Shown one piece after another: positions 10,491 through 23,699 of a stretch of 64,000 bases of DNA; within the stretch, counting starts at the first letter, position 1, and each line of letters starts with the position of its first letter. This DNA is from Hevea brasiliensis (lineage: Eukaryota > Streptophyta > Magnoliopsida > Malpighiales > Euphorbiaceae), in assembly GCF_030052815.1 (NCBI RefSeq), contig NC_079510.1:41975566-42039565 (forward strand), given 5' to 3'. Under the pieces are notes generated by a model. That model worked only from the letters and a program-made list of their open reading frames with translations, was not told the origin of the DNA and did not search any database. The translations under genes and the position numbers were made by a program.

Positions 10491-13400
10491 TTTTATTATT
10501 TTTTTTACCACAAAAAATTATTTTTTTACATGCTATATTATAAAATATAGCCATGATAGCAAGCAAAGCAAAAATCTTCCATCAAGTATAGGGTAAGGTA
10601 AAATTACAATTCTATGTTACTGTTTTGAAGCATTGTAGAAAATGCGAAAAACAAGACATGTTATGTGAATCTTGGGAAAGATTTTCAAACCAAAGTAGTA
10701 GGCTAGAGTTAATTCCCAAATGATACAATTCCAAGTACTTGTATTCCAAACATGACAATGTATTTGAAAGTTCAAAAGATGTATCATTGAAGCTAAGCAA
10801 AAGACAAGAAACAAAAAATAGTAACGTAAAATAAAAAAAAAACCAGATAATGAGTGTCCCTCAATAATTTCATGATGGCAAGCAATGGCCCCTCTGATAT
10901 ATATTGCACTGAAACCTGAGGCCTTTGTCTGGTTTAGGCTTGTTGGCATCCAAAGAAAAGAAAACCAAAGTGGGAATCTATTAATAGAGAAAAGAAAATC
11001 ACAACTTTTTTGGAGAGAGGGGCAAAAAAATGGGTGAAGGACATATATACATCTCTCTCAAACACCATTTCACTTACTTTTAAGGCATAGGGAAGATTTG
11101 TTTGTTTGTTTGTTTGTTTCACATTGTTTGTTTTCTATTACCTTCATGGAACTTTCATTTTTGTTTTCTATAGATTTTTGTGGTTTTCTTTTTGTACATG
11201 GCAAGTGAGAGGGAAAGAAAGAGAGAAAAAAAAAAAAAATATATATATATATATACTGACAATTTAATTTGGTGGGTTCTGTCAGTCGTCTGAAAAGCCA
11301 ACGTGCCCTAGTGTAATGATTAAAATAAACAAGGAAGAAAAAGATACCCATTAGAATAAAAAAAAAAAAAATCAAATATAAGAAAGATAAAACACATCAG
11401 CTGACCATTTAACTCTTTGCGAATTCTATCCGAATAAACTTTATCTGGAAGTTTGAAATTCCTTGTATATTAGCGATACGTGTGCTTTACTATAAATCTT
11501 TAGTATTTTATAGGCTGTTTAGTAATTTATAAACTTTTTTTTTTTTAAATACCCTCTTACCCTTAAAATTTCATCCCAAAAGATAACAATAATAATGAAG
11601 TAAGACAAAAAATTGCTATGGCTCTAGTTAATTAAGTTCCTAGAAAGTCAAGAAAGTACACTTGAAAGTTTGGTCCATCTGAGAGACAAATATATACCCT
11701 ATAATATTTCCTCAAGAAGATTCCCTTGTTAAGCAGTGTATAGTGTAACAAAATGCAGTGCTAATGCATACGGCATACCTTATCATGAACACAGATATAT
11801 GAGATACCCATTTAACCATAGGGCAATTTGATGCCTGCCCTTTCCTTTTCTTTCTCGGAAAAAGATCCTTTTCCATGATTCGAAACCTTCATTTTGGTTA
11901 TGTGTTTTTAATGCATGGACCCATCCCATTTATCTACTCTGTATGTTTCTTGGTTATGTAGTTATGCTATTTATCTACTTTGATCCAACAACTAAATCCA
12001 AACGACATGTTCATTGATTTTAATGCTGTGTAATAGTCACCAAAAAGTATGTCATTTCTATGTCATGTTTTAGTTATATGATTTAGTTACGTTCATCGTC
12101 TCATTAATTAATTTATCTATCTATAATTATATGGTTTGTAAATAAGTTAAAGTAGGAAATAGAAGGAAAAAAAGGGAAATGATACTGAAAATCTATGAAT
12201 TTCCACAACCCTCATCAACCATTAGAACTAGTTAATTAATTAATTAATTAATTAGTAAAATATAAATTTAATTTTATACTTTTCATTTTATGTACGTTTT
12301 ACTTAACTTTTTACAACATGGGCAACTTGTTCATTAAGTTCTCAGGATATTAGAGAAAATCATAATGAATGAGATGCAAGTTTCACCCAATCATGTCTTC
12401 CTAAAAGAAAAAATTAAAAAACAAAAAATGAGAGATAAGGATAAAGAAATAATGACAAGGGGGATTGATTCTCCATAGAAGGTATACTCATTATTCATGA
12501 AAAGTTTATTTTTTTTGCTAATAATTAATAATAATTGAGGCAACAAGTAAAAAAAAAAAAAATCATTTCTCTCGATTATATGAGTAATAATGGAATGCAG
12601 ATATCAATTAGATCAAAAGTGAATACAATTATTTCCATCTATGACATCATCCACAGATAAACATTGCATTATGAAATGGGTATTGCTTAACAATATTCCA
12701 AGTAGAAAGATGGAGAGAATTAATTTGTGGGTATGGAAGAAATTGGTGAAAAATAAGGAACAGAAATATATAGTTGGGACAGATGTGATGGAGAGTGAAC
12801 TTTGCCCAACCATTTTCCCTATAGCCTTTTTGTCAAGAAAAAGATCCTAATTAATAAATTAACTTATATGTGCCAAACATTTGAGGTCATTGGCTTAATT
12901 ATCTATTTTTATATATTTGTTATTCTTTTTTTTTTTCTTCTTTACGAAAAATATTCAAGGTAAGTCTTTTGAGATTTCACATAATTTATGGAGGGTGTGT
13001 GCATAAATATATAAATTAACTTATCTTGATAAAATTATCATAATTTTGTTAAGAAATCTGTGTTGTCCCTATATAGGTTGTGCATATTCTTTGCCGAAAA
13101 AATGCTTATTTTTTGCTTGTGTGCATTGTGGTGCTATATACTATCTTTGGAGTGTCTCAACGTGTGGAGATTATTACTTTGAAATCTCACATCCCTTTGG
13201 AGACGATATGTGTATAGAATTAGCGGTAAAAAAAAAAAAAAAAAGAATCGAGTTTAATTCCATCCTAAAATTAGCTTAAGGAAATGAGGTTTATCCAACA
13301 CCTTATCTCAAATTACAGTAGGACAACACACCCCTCATACTCTCATACTCATGTATGTATATTTAGAGTGTGAAATTTAAAGATAAATATATTTGTAATT

Positions 13401-15480
13401 AGCTTAATATTAAAGTAAAGTAAAATAGATTGAATCTAACTTTACTCTAAAAACTAGTTTAAGAGAAAAAATTTATCTAATTTTTATATATATATTATAA
13501 ATATTTTATCTTAAATTAATATAGAATAATATTAATATTTATTAATAAAATTACCATAATTTTATTAAGGGATGTAAGTTGTCTTTATTTGTTTAAAAAA
13601 GAAAAATATGAAGTAGAATGTGAGCTCCACTAATTTTGCACCACGTGTCCAAAACTGCATTTGATGGGAATGCAATCATAAATTGTTTAGTTTAATTTAC
13701 GTCATAAATGATCAGCATGATGATAAATATACCTAGTTGATCTCAAATCAAATAAAAACTCAAATGAATGAAGTCTTCTCTCTTCTCTCTTCTCTCACAT
13801 CAGTTAGATATCAAGACAAATAGTATAATGGCAACATATAATGGCAGGGACAAAATAGCAAGAATGGAACTTGGGATGGAAATTTCGTGAGACAGAGAAA
13901 TCCAGGAAGCTTATTTATTAAGACTGGATCGATCGATGATCAGAAAACTGAATTTTATGTGTAAATTGAGAGTAACTTGTGAGAGGTGGAATCATTAATT
14001 AATTAATAATTAGAAGTGGAAAGTAGATATGTAAATTATAAGTCAAAAGTTGTGATATTAACGCATCAAGGAAGACAAAGATGTGTGGGTGTTTACGTGG
14101 CCATTTGGATTGCGCTTTTCGCCAGAATATATATACATATGGAAATGAGTGGATAGATTTTTATTTTTATTTTTTTTTAAATTTCAAGATAATGTCTCTA
14201 AAATTGCAGATAGATATGAAGTCCATCTCCAATATATTATATTATAAAATTGAAAAATAATTTCAATTTTATAATTAATAAGAGTTTATAAGTAAAAATA
14301 AAATTAAAATTAAAAATAAAATGAAATGAAACCAATTGACAGGTGAATATTTAAAAAAAAATAAAATATATATTATATATATAAACATGAATCGTTGCGT
14401 TATTCATTCTAATTAATTATTTTTAATTTTAGTTTCAATTATTAATTTAAATATTAAGGAGATTGTTTAAGATAATTCATCCAATATTTTCTTTCTCTCT
14501 TATAAGTTTATATCCAGAAAAAAAAAAAATCTAAAAGCATCAGAAATAAATGTGAAAATACATAAAAATGAGTGGTGAGTGCAAAGTTTGGTAGTTGTGA
14601 TAAAACAAATTCTCTCACTGTGACTGTGCGTGGGAATGTTACGGCTCAACTCCTCATTACACTGTGCACTCACCAGCAATTCTTTATTTTTAAATCTTGA
14701 TGAACAAAGACAGAATTGACTGATAAATTGATTTAATCGAAAATTGTAGCTTGATTTGATTCCATTCATTTGAAAACTTACCCATTATGAACCAAAATAA
14801 ATCAGTCCGATAACTCACGAACCTGGTCAGGTTATTTATAGAAAAAATTTAAAGGAAGCAACTGATGGGGCAGGGGGACTGTAAAAAAAAAGGGAAAATT
14901 AAATTTGATGGTACTTATTTTACTATTTTAATTTAATTTTAGCTCTTATTAAAAATTTAATAAAATTTTATCAAAATCAAATATATAATTAAAAATTACA
15001 TAATTATGAAATAATTAAAAAATATATTATATAATATATTTATAATAAGTTAATCTTAAATTTTAATCTTAAATTTTATATATACTTTTTAAAATTAAAG
15101 ATTAAATAATAAAAAATATATAATTTAACTTTAAATTTTGCATAAAATAGTTTTGACTATGATTTATATACAGTGACAGATGCAAAAATTTTTATAAAAA
15201 TAACATACATAAAATAGATAAATTGATAAAAGAATTTCTAATAAGAAATTAATAAGATATTATAAATAAATTATAATAATCATCATTTATTTTTTATTAA
15301 TTGAAATTTAATTAATTTGCCAATACTTGTAAATATATCTTTTTTAATAGAATTCATCAAATAATCATTTATTATTTTTCATGTAACTAATAAGATTAAT
15401 GATTTTAACATCAATTTATCAATTTTATTTTGTATATTAAAATAGAAGTCTAAGGAATATATAGTTAATTTCCTATCACA
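10491..15480. other. Long AT-rich intergenic stretch without a supportable gene
   Basis: About 5 kb with only short frames lacking recognisable domains or coding bias. Visible simple sequence includes a TTTG run near 11098-11117, TA repeats near 11240-11255, a TTAA array near 12230-12253, and CTTCT repeats near 13773-13797. A(n) runs near 12550 and 13229 explain several spurious Lys/Phe-rich frames. I see no rRNA, tRNA or recognisable small RNA. Confidence 0.6.
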
Positions 15481-15525
15481 TGCTTTGTTACACAAGTATA
15501 GGCTTTGTTACACAAGTATAGGCTT
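15481..15525. repeat. Short tandem duplication abutting the Tekay insertion site
   Basis: The 20-base unit with core CTTTGTTACACAAGTATAGG occurs twice in tandem (about 15482-15521). A third partial start, GGCTTTGT, runs into the LTR. Because GGCTT (15521-15525) is the left target-site duplication, the retrotransposon inserted at the edge of this repeat. Confidence 0.75.
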
Positions 15526-18500
15526 TGTAACACCCTTAATTTTTAAATTAATTATTTTATGGGTAGATATTAATATTTTATTTTATTTAAATTTTAGAAA
15601 ATTATTTGAAATTTTTTGGATTTTAGAAATCGGGTTCGATTTTCTGAAAATATAAAACTTTGATAACTTTTAAAAATTAATTTAAAGATCACGTGCAAAA
15701 CTAAAAATATATTTGGATTCTAAGAATTTTTCTGAGTTTTTAAAAAATTTTCAAAATTTTTGGGCCTCGTTTTTTGTCCCAGGGCAGAGTAAAAAATTTA
15801 ATTTTGGGTATCTTAAACCGAACCGGACCAAATCGGACAAGCCTATTTTCTTTTTTCTTCTTCTTCTTTGCGTGCCCCCGACACCCTCCATCTCTCTCTC
15901 GTTTTCTCTCTCCTCTCTCCTCCTCTCGCCAGCCCAACCTCCCCAGCTCGCCGACGCACCACCTTAGCCCTTCCCCCTCGTCGATCGCCGCCTGTAGTGT
16001 AACACCCTGATTGTAGCAATTTTGTACATTCTACTGTTCCGGTGACCAGTGTCGGTCCAGATAACTAGAACGTCTGGAAAAATATTTAAAATAGAGGAAG
16101 GTGTCATAAATAACTCAAATAATAGTAAGAGAAATCTAAGAAAAATTTTAGAAATAAAATACAACCAAGTTAAATGAGCCGGTGCCCTAGCGATGGGTAA
16201 CCTAATGGGAAGTTGGGGTCTTCGCAGCTAGAAGCCCTAAACCCGGGAGAAAATTTATGAAATAATTTTTGGGACTCCAGAGAAGAGTCATTGAGGTTTC
16301 TATGGCATTAAAATGCCCAGAAAAGGTTTAGAAAAATTTTTGATCGATACAGACGATTTTGGCTTAATAAGCCAAACGAATGGCATTTTGGTCATTTCAT
16401 CTTTAGAGATGATTTTTGGCCGACTTGTGCACTTCAGTCAATAATTATTATAACATAAAATGTGAATAATATTGCTAAAAATTTAATTGAAAATGAATAG
16501 AAAAGAAAAAGAAAGAAAATGAAGGAAATTTGGAATTTTGACATCATAATGATGTCATTTAAAATCACCCACCAATCATATTTAGATAAACACTTATTAA
16601 ACTATTAAAAAGAGACAAAATTGACCCAAATTTCTGATGTCTTCTTCATTTTGTTCAGCTGGCCGAGACCCACTTATTCCTTCCTCAATTGATTTCTTCA
16701 TTTAAAGCTTTGATTCCCACCCCATTTCACCATAAAATCTCTTATTCCCTTCACAAAAACTCATCCTCATACCTAGAGCAAGCTTTGGACAGCAAAAAGA
16801 AAGGAAGAAAGTGAAGTTTTGAAGTTTTGGAAAGTGACTAAGTCAAGGTTAGTGCCACTTTTGTTTATTTTTCTCTTATATTCCTTGTTATAACATTAAT
16901 TTAAGCTAGAAAATGTGAAATTGGAAGAAAAATAAGCATGTTAAAGTCCCTTTAAAATTTCGGTAGCCATGGTAATTTTAGTGTAGTGATGAATTTCTTT
17001 GATTTAAAGGAGTGTATAGGCTGCCCTTGATGTAAATGTATCACTTCAATTATTAATTTATGAGTTTGGTGTAAGAAATTGAAACTTAGCAAAATTTAGG
17101 GCTAGGGTTTGAGCAACAAATTATGATTTTGCTCATGTATTGGTGAAAGGAAATTCTAATGGTCAATTAGTGACCATTTGGTTGTGTTTGAGTAGGAATT
17201 GAAGTGAATTGTGCCATGGGAATTGAGGGTAGAGGTGCTGCCTTGAGTGACCTGTAGGGCTAGGTGTGAGTCCAGTAAGGTTGGACAGCTATAACTTGAG
17301 TTTTGTAGGTTCAATTGGTGCAAGGCCAATTGGACATGAAATTAGACACATAATGGCACAACTTTGATGAAGGAAACCTATCCAAAAAACAAACTTAGGA
17401 TGCCCTAAAAATAGACCAAATCTAGGTAACACACATTCTGCCTGGGCAAAATGACCAAATGAATATTGTTCATTCATTTGGTCATAACTCAATGTAGAAA
17501 GGTCCAATTGACCTGAAATTTATGTGAATGAAAAGCTTAGATAATTTAGAATAACTTTTATGTTGAACGCAAACTCTAATTCTGGACTTAACCAAATGAA
17601 ATTATTGGCCAAAGTTGAACTACTAAATCTGGCAGAATGGTATTCTGCCTAGAATTTCTGGGTAGATACTAATCTGGCCAGCCTTGCTCAAAGTGGCATA
17701 TCTTGAGCAAGAAAACTCCAAATGGAGTGATTCAAAAAGGGAATTAAAGAAGACACATAAAGGAACAACTTTCATGAAGACAATATTGTCAAATTCTTAC
17801 TGAAAAATTTACCAATGGAATAGTAAACCAAGCACTTGAAATCTGAAAATTTTAAATAACCAACCCTAAGCTTTGAAATGGAATTGGCAACCAATGCCAA
17901 CAATTTTAGAATGCAAAATGTGGTATGTTGGTGATATTAGAACCAATATAACTATTGTCTATGAAAAAGTCAACATTTTAGTTGACTAATGAAATGAATA
18001 GTAGCCATAAAATTTCAATTTCAAAGAATTACATAAATTAAAAGTGTTAAATGCCCTAGTAGGCCTAGTGTAATTGGTTTGGATAGGCTGGCATGCCAAT
18101 AGGGTTCTGATAGCAGTACTGCGTATGGCTTCATGTCATTCTGTGATATGATAGCCTATGGCTATACTGATTATGATGTTATATTTGGCTTTATGCCTTA
18201 TTGCTTTTATGGCTTATTAGCCATTCTGTCTGCACACTGGGAGACACATTGTGACTGATGGTGTGACGGCCCGAGGTACCTGGTACCTAGCACTAGTTTA
18301 CCCGTTTATCTAGTCCAGTCAATTTGTATAGGTTACTTAGGCATGGAAAAGTATAAATGTAATTGAATTAATTATTAAAGAAAATAAGGAAATTAAATAT
18401 CAAGATAAAGAACAAGAATGATTACAATAAAAAAAAAAAAGAAGCTCAAAATCATCAAGAAAATGCTTAATAAAATGCTAGAAGGAGTTAATATCATAAA

Positions 18501-20267
18501 ATGTAATTAGCCTTCTACTAAACAATAAGTTAGTAATTATTCATTTCTTATAAACACAATAACTAGGAAATTTTTATTTTTATTTGCATATTATATTTTC
18601 TTGTATTATTGGCACCACTAAGCTTTATACTTTGCGCGTCGCTTTTGCAACGCGTAGATACTGAAGATTTAGACAGAGAGCCCAGTAGACCACAGACTGA
18701 GCGAGGCAATTCATAGTTCTGCATAGTGTCAGTGTCACCTCATAGGCTACAGTGCATTGGTAGGACACTAGGTCCCATTTTGATATTTTATACTATTTGT
18801 ACTGTTTGTAATCAAACTTTTATTTTCTCATGTATAAATTGAAACTTATGTAATATAATTTGGTATGAATGTCAGTATTTGTAAATTTGTGTTTATAAAT
18901 GAAATGTACATGATTATTATGTTAAATGAATGAATGACAAATGAAAGAATTATTGAGAAATTATTGAAAATTGATGTGATAATTGGGAGTTATGGAATAG
19001 AATGACTATTTGAAGTATTTTTCACAGATTCCAAAGAACTGTTTTCTCCATTTTTAGCCGGTACTCTGCCATATTTTCTATAAAATTTTCGAAACCTTGA
19101 ATGAATTTATAATTTCAATAAATGACTTAAATGAGTCAAATTTCACAAATTGCATTTCATCACCATAAAGAAATAAATTAAGGAAGGATAAAAATAATTG
19201 AGATAAAATATGGTGGTCCAGTACACTGTGTGGCATATCTTATTCGGCTACATTGTAGACGGGTAAGGGGTGTCACATGTAGCGTCAAAAAAACGCGCCC
19301 AAAGGCATTTACGTGCACAGCACGCCACTTCACCTTCCCAAGCGTATTCCGGCCAATCAGGCCACCAATTGGATCGGGTCTTGTCCCAAAACACTTCTAA
19401 ACCTCGAGAGCTTTCCATAGACACCAAGAACGCACCAAAATTTATCTAGCGGTTTATCCAATTTTTGTCCAGAAAGTTTTAGCCCATTTTGACTTTCGGG
19501 TTAGATTTCTCGAAAACTGTAAACCCCACTAAAAATTCGAGAGTACCGGAGTGCTTCACTCATCGAGAGCTTCGCGACAATATCCATTTCAAATTTTTCC
19601 GACTCCGTTTTTTGGTGGGTCCTACAAGACTTCACAGTGTTTTTCCAAGCATTAAATGAGCTTAGAAAATTTCGTAAAAATTATATACTAACTCCCATGT
19701 TGTGGGCTTCGCGTAGGTACCTTCAATGAGCTTAGACTTCACAGTGCTCTAAGTCGAACGCTCACTCCTGTTCATCTATTTTTCCAGGCTATAGAAGGAT
19801 TACTTGTTGTGACTAACCTACTCTTCTTCTTCGTAGGTCAATTAGTAGTTTTTGATGTATTTTGTATAATTGAGTTAAATTTTAGACTCCGCATGTGTTA
19901 GGAGTATTTTAATTAATTTGGGTTTGTAATATAATATGGTGTTGAATTTGTAAGATTAGTAATTGCATGTATGACTGGATTGGATGAGGGAGCTGAACTC
20001 CCATTGGATTTTTTATATTATGAGCATGTGGAGGGTGAGCTGAGCTCCCCAATTTATTATATATTGTGTTTACAGGTCGGGCGAGTCAAAAACTCCCCAT
20101 TGAATGGTCCATTTTATGGCCGGACTCTGTTCGGTTGAATTCTTGAAATTGGGCCCAAACGGGCCTTAGGATTGGATTGAGAAATAGTTAGGCTTACTAC
20201 AGGCCTCGGGGGGTTTAGGCTGGCCCAGGTCCTAGTTCCGGTCCGGCCCATAGGTTGGGTCATGACA
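15526..20267 (+). repeat. 5' LTR of the Tekay element, interrupted and deleted
   Basis: It aligns with the 3' LTR at both ends: TGTAACACCC start, and an end at CATGACA (20261-20267) directly before the PBS. It is split at 15997/19283 by a nested solo LTR. Near 19727 it lacks a segment corresponding to 26245-27460 of the 3' LTR. Without the nested LTR and the second copy of its duplication it is about 1.46 kb, against 2.65 kb for the 3' LTR. The TC-rich segment near 15850-15960 is LTR sequence, not a gene. Confidence 0.88.
15998..19277 (+). mobile_element. 3.28-kb solo LTR nested in the Tekay 5' LTR
   Basis: The segment begins TGTAACACCCTG and ends GGGGTGTCACA, so its termini are inverted-complementary as in gypsy LTRs. 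It is flanked by an exact 5-bp duplication, TGTAG (15993-15997 and 19278-19282). The interrupted LTR resumes directly after. No PBS, polypurine tract or pol domain is found inside. The only long frames are short and featureless, so it reads as a solo LTR of a different large-LTR gypsy family. A non-coding element is a less likely alternative. Confidence 0.85.
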
Positions 20268-20271
20268 AATG

Positions 20272-20283
20272 TGGTATCAGAGC
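20272..20283 (+). promoter_or_regulatory. Primer-binding site (initiator tRNA-Met) of the Tekay element
   Basis: TGGTATCAGAGC lies four bases after the 5' LTR end. It is the standard plant LTR-retrotransposon primer site complementary to the 3' end of initiator tRNA-Met, and it appears intact. Confidence 0.92.
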
Positions 20284-20496
20284 TTAGGCTCCAGATTCAT
20301 AGGGAATATATGTCTAAAGTGTTGGGAAGAGTCTAATAGGAGTCACATGCAGAGAATAGGGTCCACATTCGTCCTTGCATTGTCATTTTTGCTTTTAGTT
20401 TCTGCTTTATATAATTCAGTGTAAATATGAGTTTATAGAGCTGTGTAACATGCTGTTTTAAATTTTTGTGGGCTAATGCTACTGAATTTCAGGAAA

Positions 20497-21764
20497 ATAC
20501 GTATAAGCAGAAGAGCTACCACTGCACCAGAACAGGATGTGCCAGACAAGGTGTCTGCACAAGATGAGGCACCTGTCCCGAGGAGGCGGGGTAGGAGACC
20601 TAGAGCTACTCAAGTAGAAGAGCAGCCGCCACCAACTTAGGAACAGTCTTTTATGGCCCAGGGTCCCTTGGACCCAATAGTAGCTACCTTAGCCGGATTG
20701 CAGAGAACCATCGATATGATGGCACAATATATGGTCCACCCTCCACAACAGTAGCAGCATACCGCACCAAGAGGGGAACCTTACAAATAAATAATTAACT
20801 TCAAGAAGTTGGTGCCTGGTACTTATGATGTGTCAGATGATGCATATCTATTTTTAGACTCATGCAAACAAGCAATGATGGAGTTGCAGTTGACTGACAG
20901 GAGATTGGTAGAGTGTGTACAGCATGTATTGGGGCCAGTGCTAAGATAGTGGATGACAGAGTTCGTATTACCTCGTATTGAGGGATTATCATGGACCCAG
21001 TTTGTGGAACTGTTCATCAATAGGTTTGTGCTAGAAAGCTTCAAAGATCAAAAGCAGTGGGCCTTTAAGGCCTTAAGGCAGAATGGCAGATCTGTAAATG
21101 AATATGCTACAGAATTTTTGGAACTGAGTAGATATGCCCCCGCAGCAGTGGCTACAGAAAGTATGAAGGTAAAGCGGTTCCTAAAGGGGCTGGACAAGAG
21201 GTATGCAAATCTGGCCATGATGTTTGATCAGTCTTTTGATATGGTAGTTGATCGAGCTCGATAGATTGAGATTAGCTATACAGGAGATGACAGTAGAAGG
21301 GCAAAGAAGAATAGAGCATAAGGTTCTTCAAGTGTTCCTACATGGGTACCACAGATAGCGAAGGCTAAAGTCACTACAGAGGAAGGGGTAGGAATAACAA
21401 GAAGGGTGGTTTTAAACTCAAATCTCGAGGATTCAGACCAGAATATGGATCTAGTAGTGGTCATAGTTCGGGTTACAACAGTTATGGGTCTGGATCAGGA
21501 TCCTCCTTGGCACCTTGCAAGCAATGTGGAAAGGGACATTCAGGACCTTGTATGATGGGTTCAGGAGTATATTTTCAGTGTGACCAGCAGGGTCACTTTG
21601 CTAGAGAATGTCCAGTATTCAGTGAGTCACAAATGGAGTCACAAGGCTCTGTTGCAAATGTTCCTCGTCAATTGAATCCTGGTGCTTCCAGCATGGTAGG
21701 TAGTCAGTTCAGTGGCCAACAGGACCGAGGACAAGGAGGATGTGGATTTGGAGGCAGTTCATGA
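20497..21764 (+). pseudogene. Tekay gag (capsid and zinc knuckle), inactivated
   Basis: The expected start codon at 20497 reads ATA instead of ATG. The N-terminus has CAG-to-TAG type stops near 20638 and 20752. The capsid core (20953-21264) shows the retrotransposon-gag pattern WxQFVELFINRF, then VNEYATEFLELSRY, then RFLKGLDKRY. A frame change occurs between 21264 and 21507. The CCHC knuckle at 21570-21611 reads YFQCDQQGHFARECP, so its first Cys (21570) is replaced by Tyr. Gly/Ser/Gln-rich sequence follows as in Tekay gag. It cannot make normal Gag. Confidence 0.88.
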
Positions 21765-21791
21765 GGTAGAAGTCAATTTCAGGGTTCTATA

Positions 21792-22280
21792 ATGCATGGT
21801 AGGGTTCAAGCTCAGGTTTTCACCTTGACCCACCAGAATGCTCAAGCTTCCAATGCAGTTGTGGCAGGTATTCCTCTAGTCTGTTCCTATCAGGCTTGTG
21901 TTCTGATAGATCTGGGTGCTACGCACTTATTTGTCTTCCCTATTTTTGCCATGAGACTGGGTAGGAACCCTACAACTTTAGAATGCCCATTGTCTGTAGC
22001 TACCCAACTTAGTGACAACATAGATGTGGATATGATTTTTTCGGGTAGCCCAGTGGTAGTGAATGGAAGAATCCTCCTAGCTGACTTGGTTCCTTTATCA
22101 GTAATGGATTTTGATGTGATTTTGGGAATGGATTGGCTAGCAACTCATTATGCCACTTTAGACTGCTGGAACAAAAAAAGTGTATTTCCACATACCTGGT
22201 GTGAAAGAGTTTAGTTTTGATAGTGACAGGAGCGTGGCTCCATATAACTTGGTTTAACAATTAATGCTAGAGAAATGTTA
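21792..22280 (+). pseudogene. Tekay aspartic protease, active site altered
   Basis: The retropepsin-like domain is identified by the LIDLGATHLFV segment with the catalytic Asp at 21909-21911. The family motif is D-S/T-G, but here the middle residue is Leu. The second half has the conserved DFDVILGMDWLATHYATLDC block (about 22110-22164). Two frame changes near 22180-22270 disrupt the linker to RT and compensate each other. The protease would release Gag and Pol products in a live element. Confidence 0.85.
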
Positions 22281-22299
22281 AGGCGTGGATGTCAAGGGT

Positions 22300-23690
22300 A
22301 TTTGGCATTGGTGAGAGATACATCTGTAGAAGGTGTTAACATGGAAAATATTCCTTTTGTCAGAGCATTCATGGATGTCTTCCCTGAGGAGCTTTTAGGG
22401 TTGCCACCCTGAAGGGAAATAGAGTTCTGCATTGATGTTATGCCAGGTACAAATTCCATATCAATGCCGCCTTACAAGATGGCACCAGCAGAATTGAAAG
22501 AGCTAAAGGAGCAGCTACAGGAGCTTTTGGACAAGGGTTTCATATGTCCGAGCACTTGACCTTAGGGCACTCCTGTTCTATTTGTGAGAAAGAAAGATGG
22601 GTCTTTGAGGTTGTGTATTGAATATAGATAGCTGAACAAGGTGACTGTGAAAAACAAGTATCCACTTCCTTGGATAGATGATCTGTTTGATCAGCTCCAA
22701 GGGGCTAGATTCTTTTCCAAAATAAACCTACGATCAGGCTACCATCAGTTGAGAATCAGGAATGAGGATGTGTCCAAGACAGCATTCAGGACAAGATATA
22801 GTCATTATGAGTTTTTAGTGATGTCTTTTGGACTCACTAATGCACCAGCGGCCTTCATGGACTTGATGAACAGGGTGTTCAGGCCATTCCTAGACTGTTT
22901 TGTCATCGTATTCATAGATGACATTTTGGTATACTCTCAGACCAAGGAAGAACATGTGTGATATTTGAGGATGGTGTTGCAGACTTTGAGGGAGCACCAG
23001 CTATATGCCAAATTTTCAAAATATGAATTTTGGCTAAAAAGCATCTCATTCTTGGGACACGTGGTTTCTAGTGAAGGCATTCAATTGAATCCCAAGAAAA
23101 TTGAGGCTATAACTAATTGGCTTAGGCCTACAACAGTCACGGAGATGCAAAGTTTTTTGGGCCTGGCTGGCTACTATAGACGCTTTGTACAGGATTTCTC
23201 CAGGATAGCAGCTCCCCTAACTAAGTTAACTTGGAAGAACGTTCTATTCATTTGGACAGATGATTGTGAGGAGAGCTTCCAGAAGCTTAAGGAGTGTCTA
23301 ACTACAGCCCCTGTGTTGACATTATCGATGAGTGGTGAAGGATATACCGTGTACTGTGATGCCTCTAGAGTTGGCTTAGGGTGTGTTTTGATGCAGAATG
23401 GAAAAAAAGTGGCTTATGCTTCAAGACAGCTAAAGAGGCATGAGCAGAACTACCCCACCCATGATTTGGAAATGGCGACTGTAGTCTTTGCACTAAAGAT
23501 CTGGAGACACTACCTGTATGGTGAAGTGTCCGAGATATACACCGACCACAAGAGTTTGAAGTACATCTTCCAACAGAGGGATTTAAATTTGAGACAGAGG
23601 AGATGGATGGAGCTTCTAAAGGACTATGATTGTACCATCTAGTAGCACCCTGGGAAGGCCAATGTAGTAGCAGATGCTTTAAGCAGAAAA
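22300..23690 (+). pseudogene. Tekay reverse transcriptase and RNase H
   Basis: In one frame with scattered stops, the RT shows the FVRKKDGSLRLCI motif (near 22580), [41 protein letters not shown] and the polymerase box FIDDIL (Asp codons 22917-22922). The first catalytic Asp (family FSKIDL) is Asn at 22725-22727, which alone should abolish polymerisation. The connection and RNase H follow: [20 protein letters not shown] (catalytic Asp), [13 protein letters not shown] and [12 protein letters not shown]. Stops near 22410, 22558, 22564, 22630, 22959 and 23640 correspond to Trp, Gln or Arg positions. Confidence 0.92.
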
Positions 23691-23699
23691 TCTTCTGGC

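Noticed and set aside
10612..11375. Several overlapping minus-strand frames of 62-110 residues
   Set aside because: They are Phe/Leu/Lys-rich products of homopolymer and TTTG runs, with no domain and no consistent codon pattern.
13046..13279. 77-residue frame with several cysteines
   Set aside because: No conserved Cys spacing is recognisable, it runs into a poly-A tract, and no upstream promoter context is visible.
17289..17507. 72-residue minus-strand frame
   Set aside because: It lies within the 3.28-kb solo LTR, where no coding region is expected, and has no recognisable domain.
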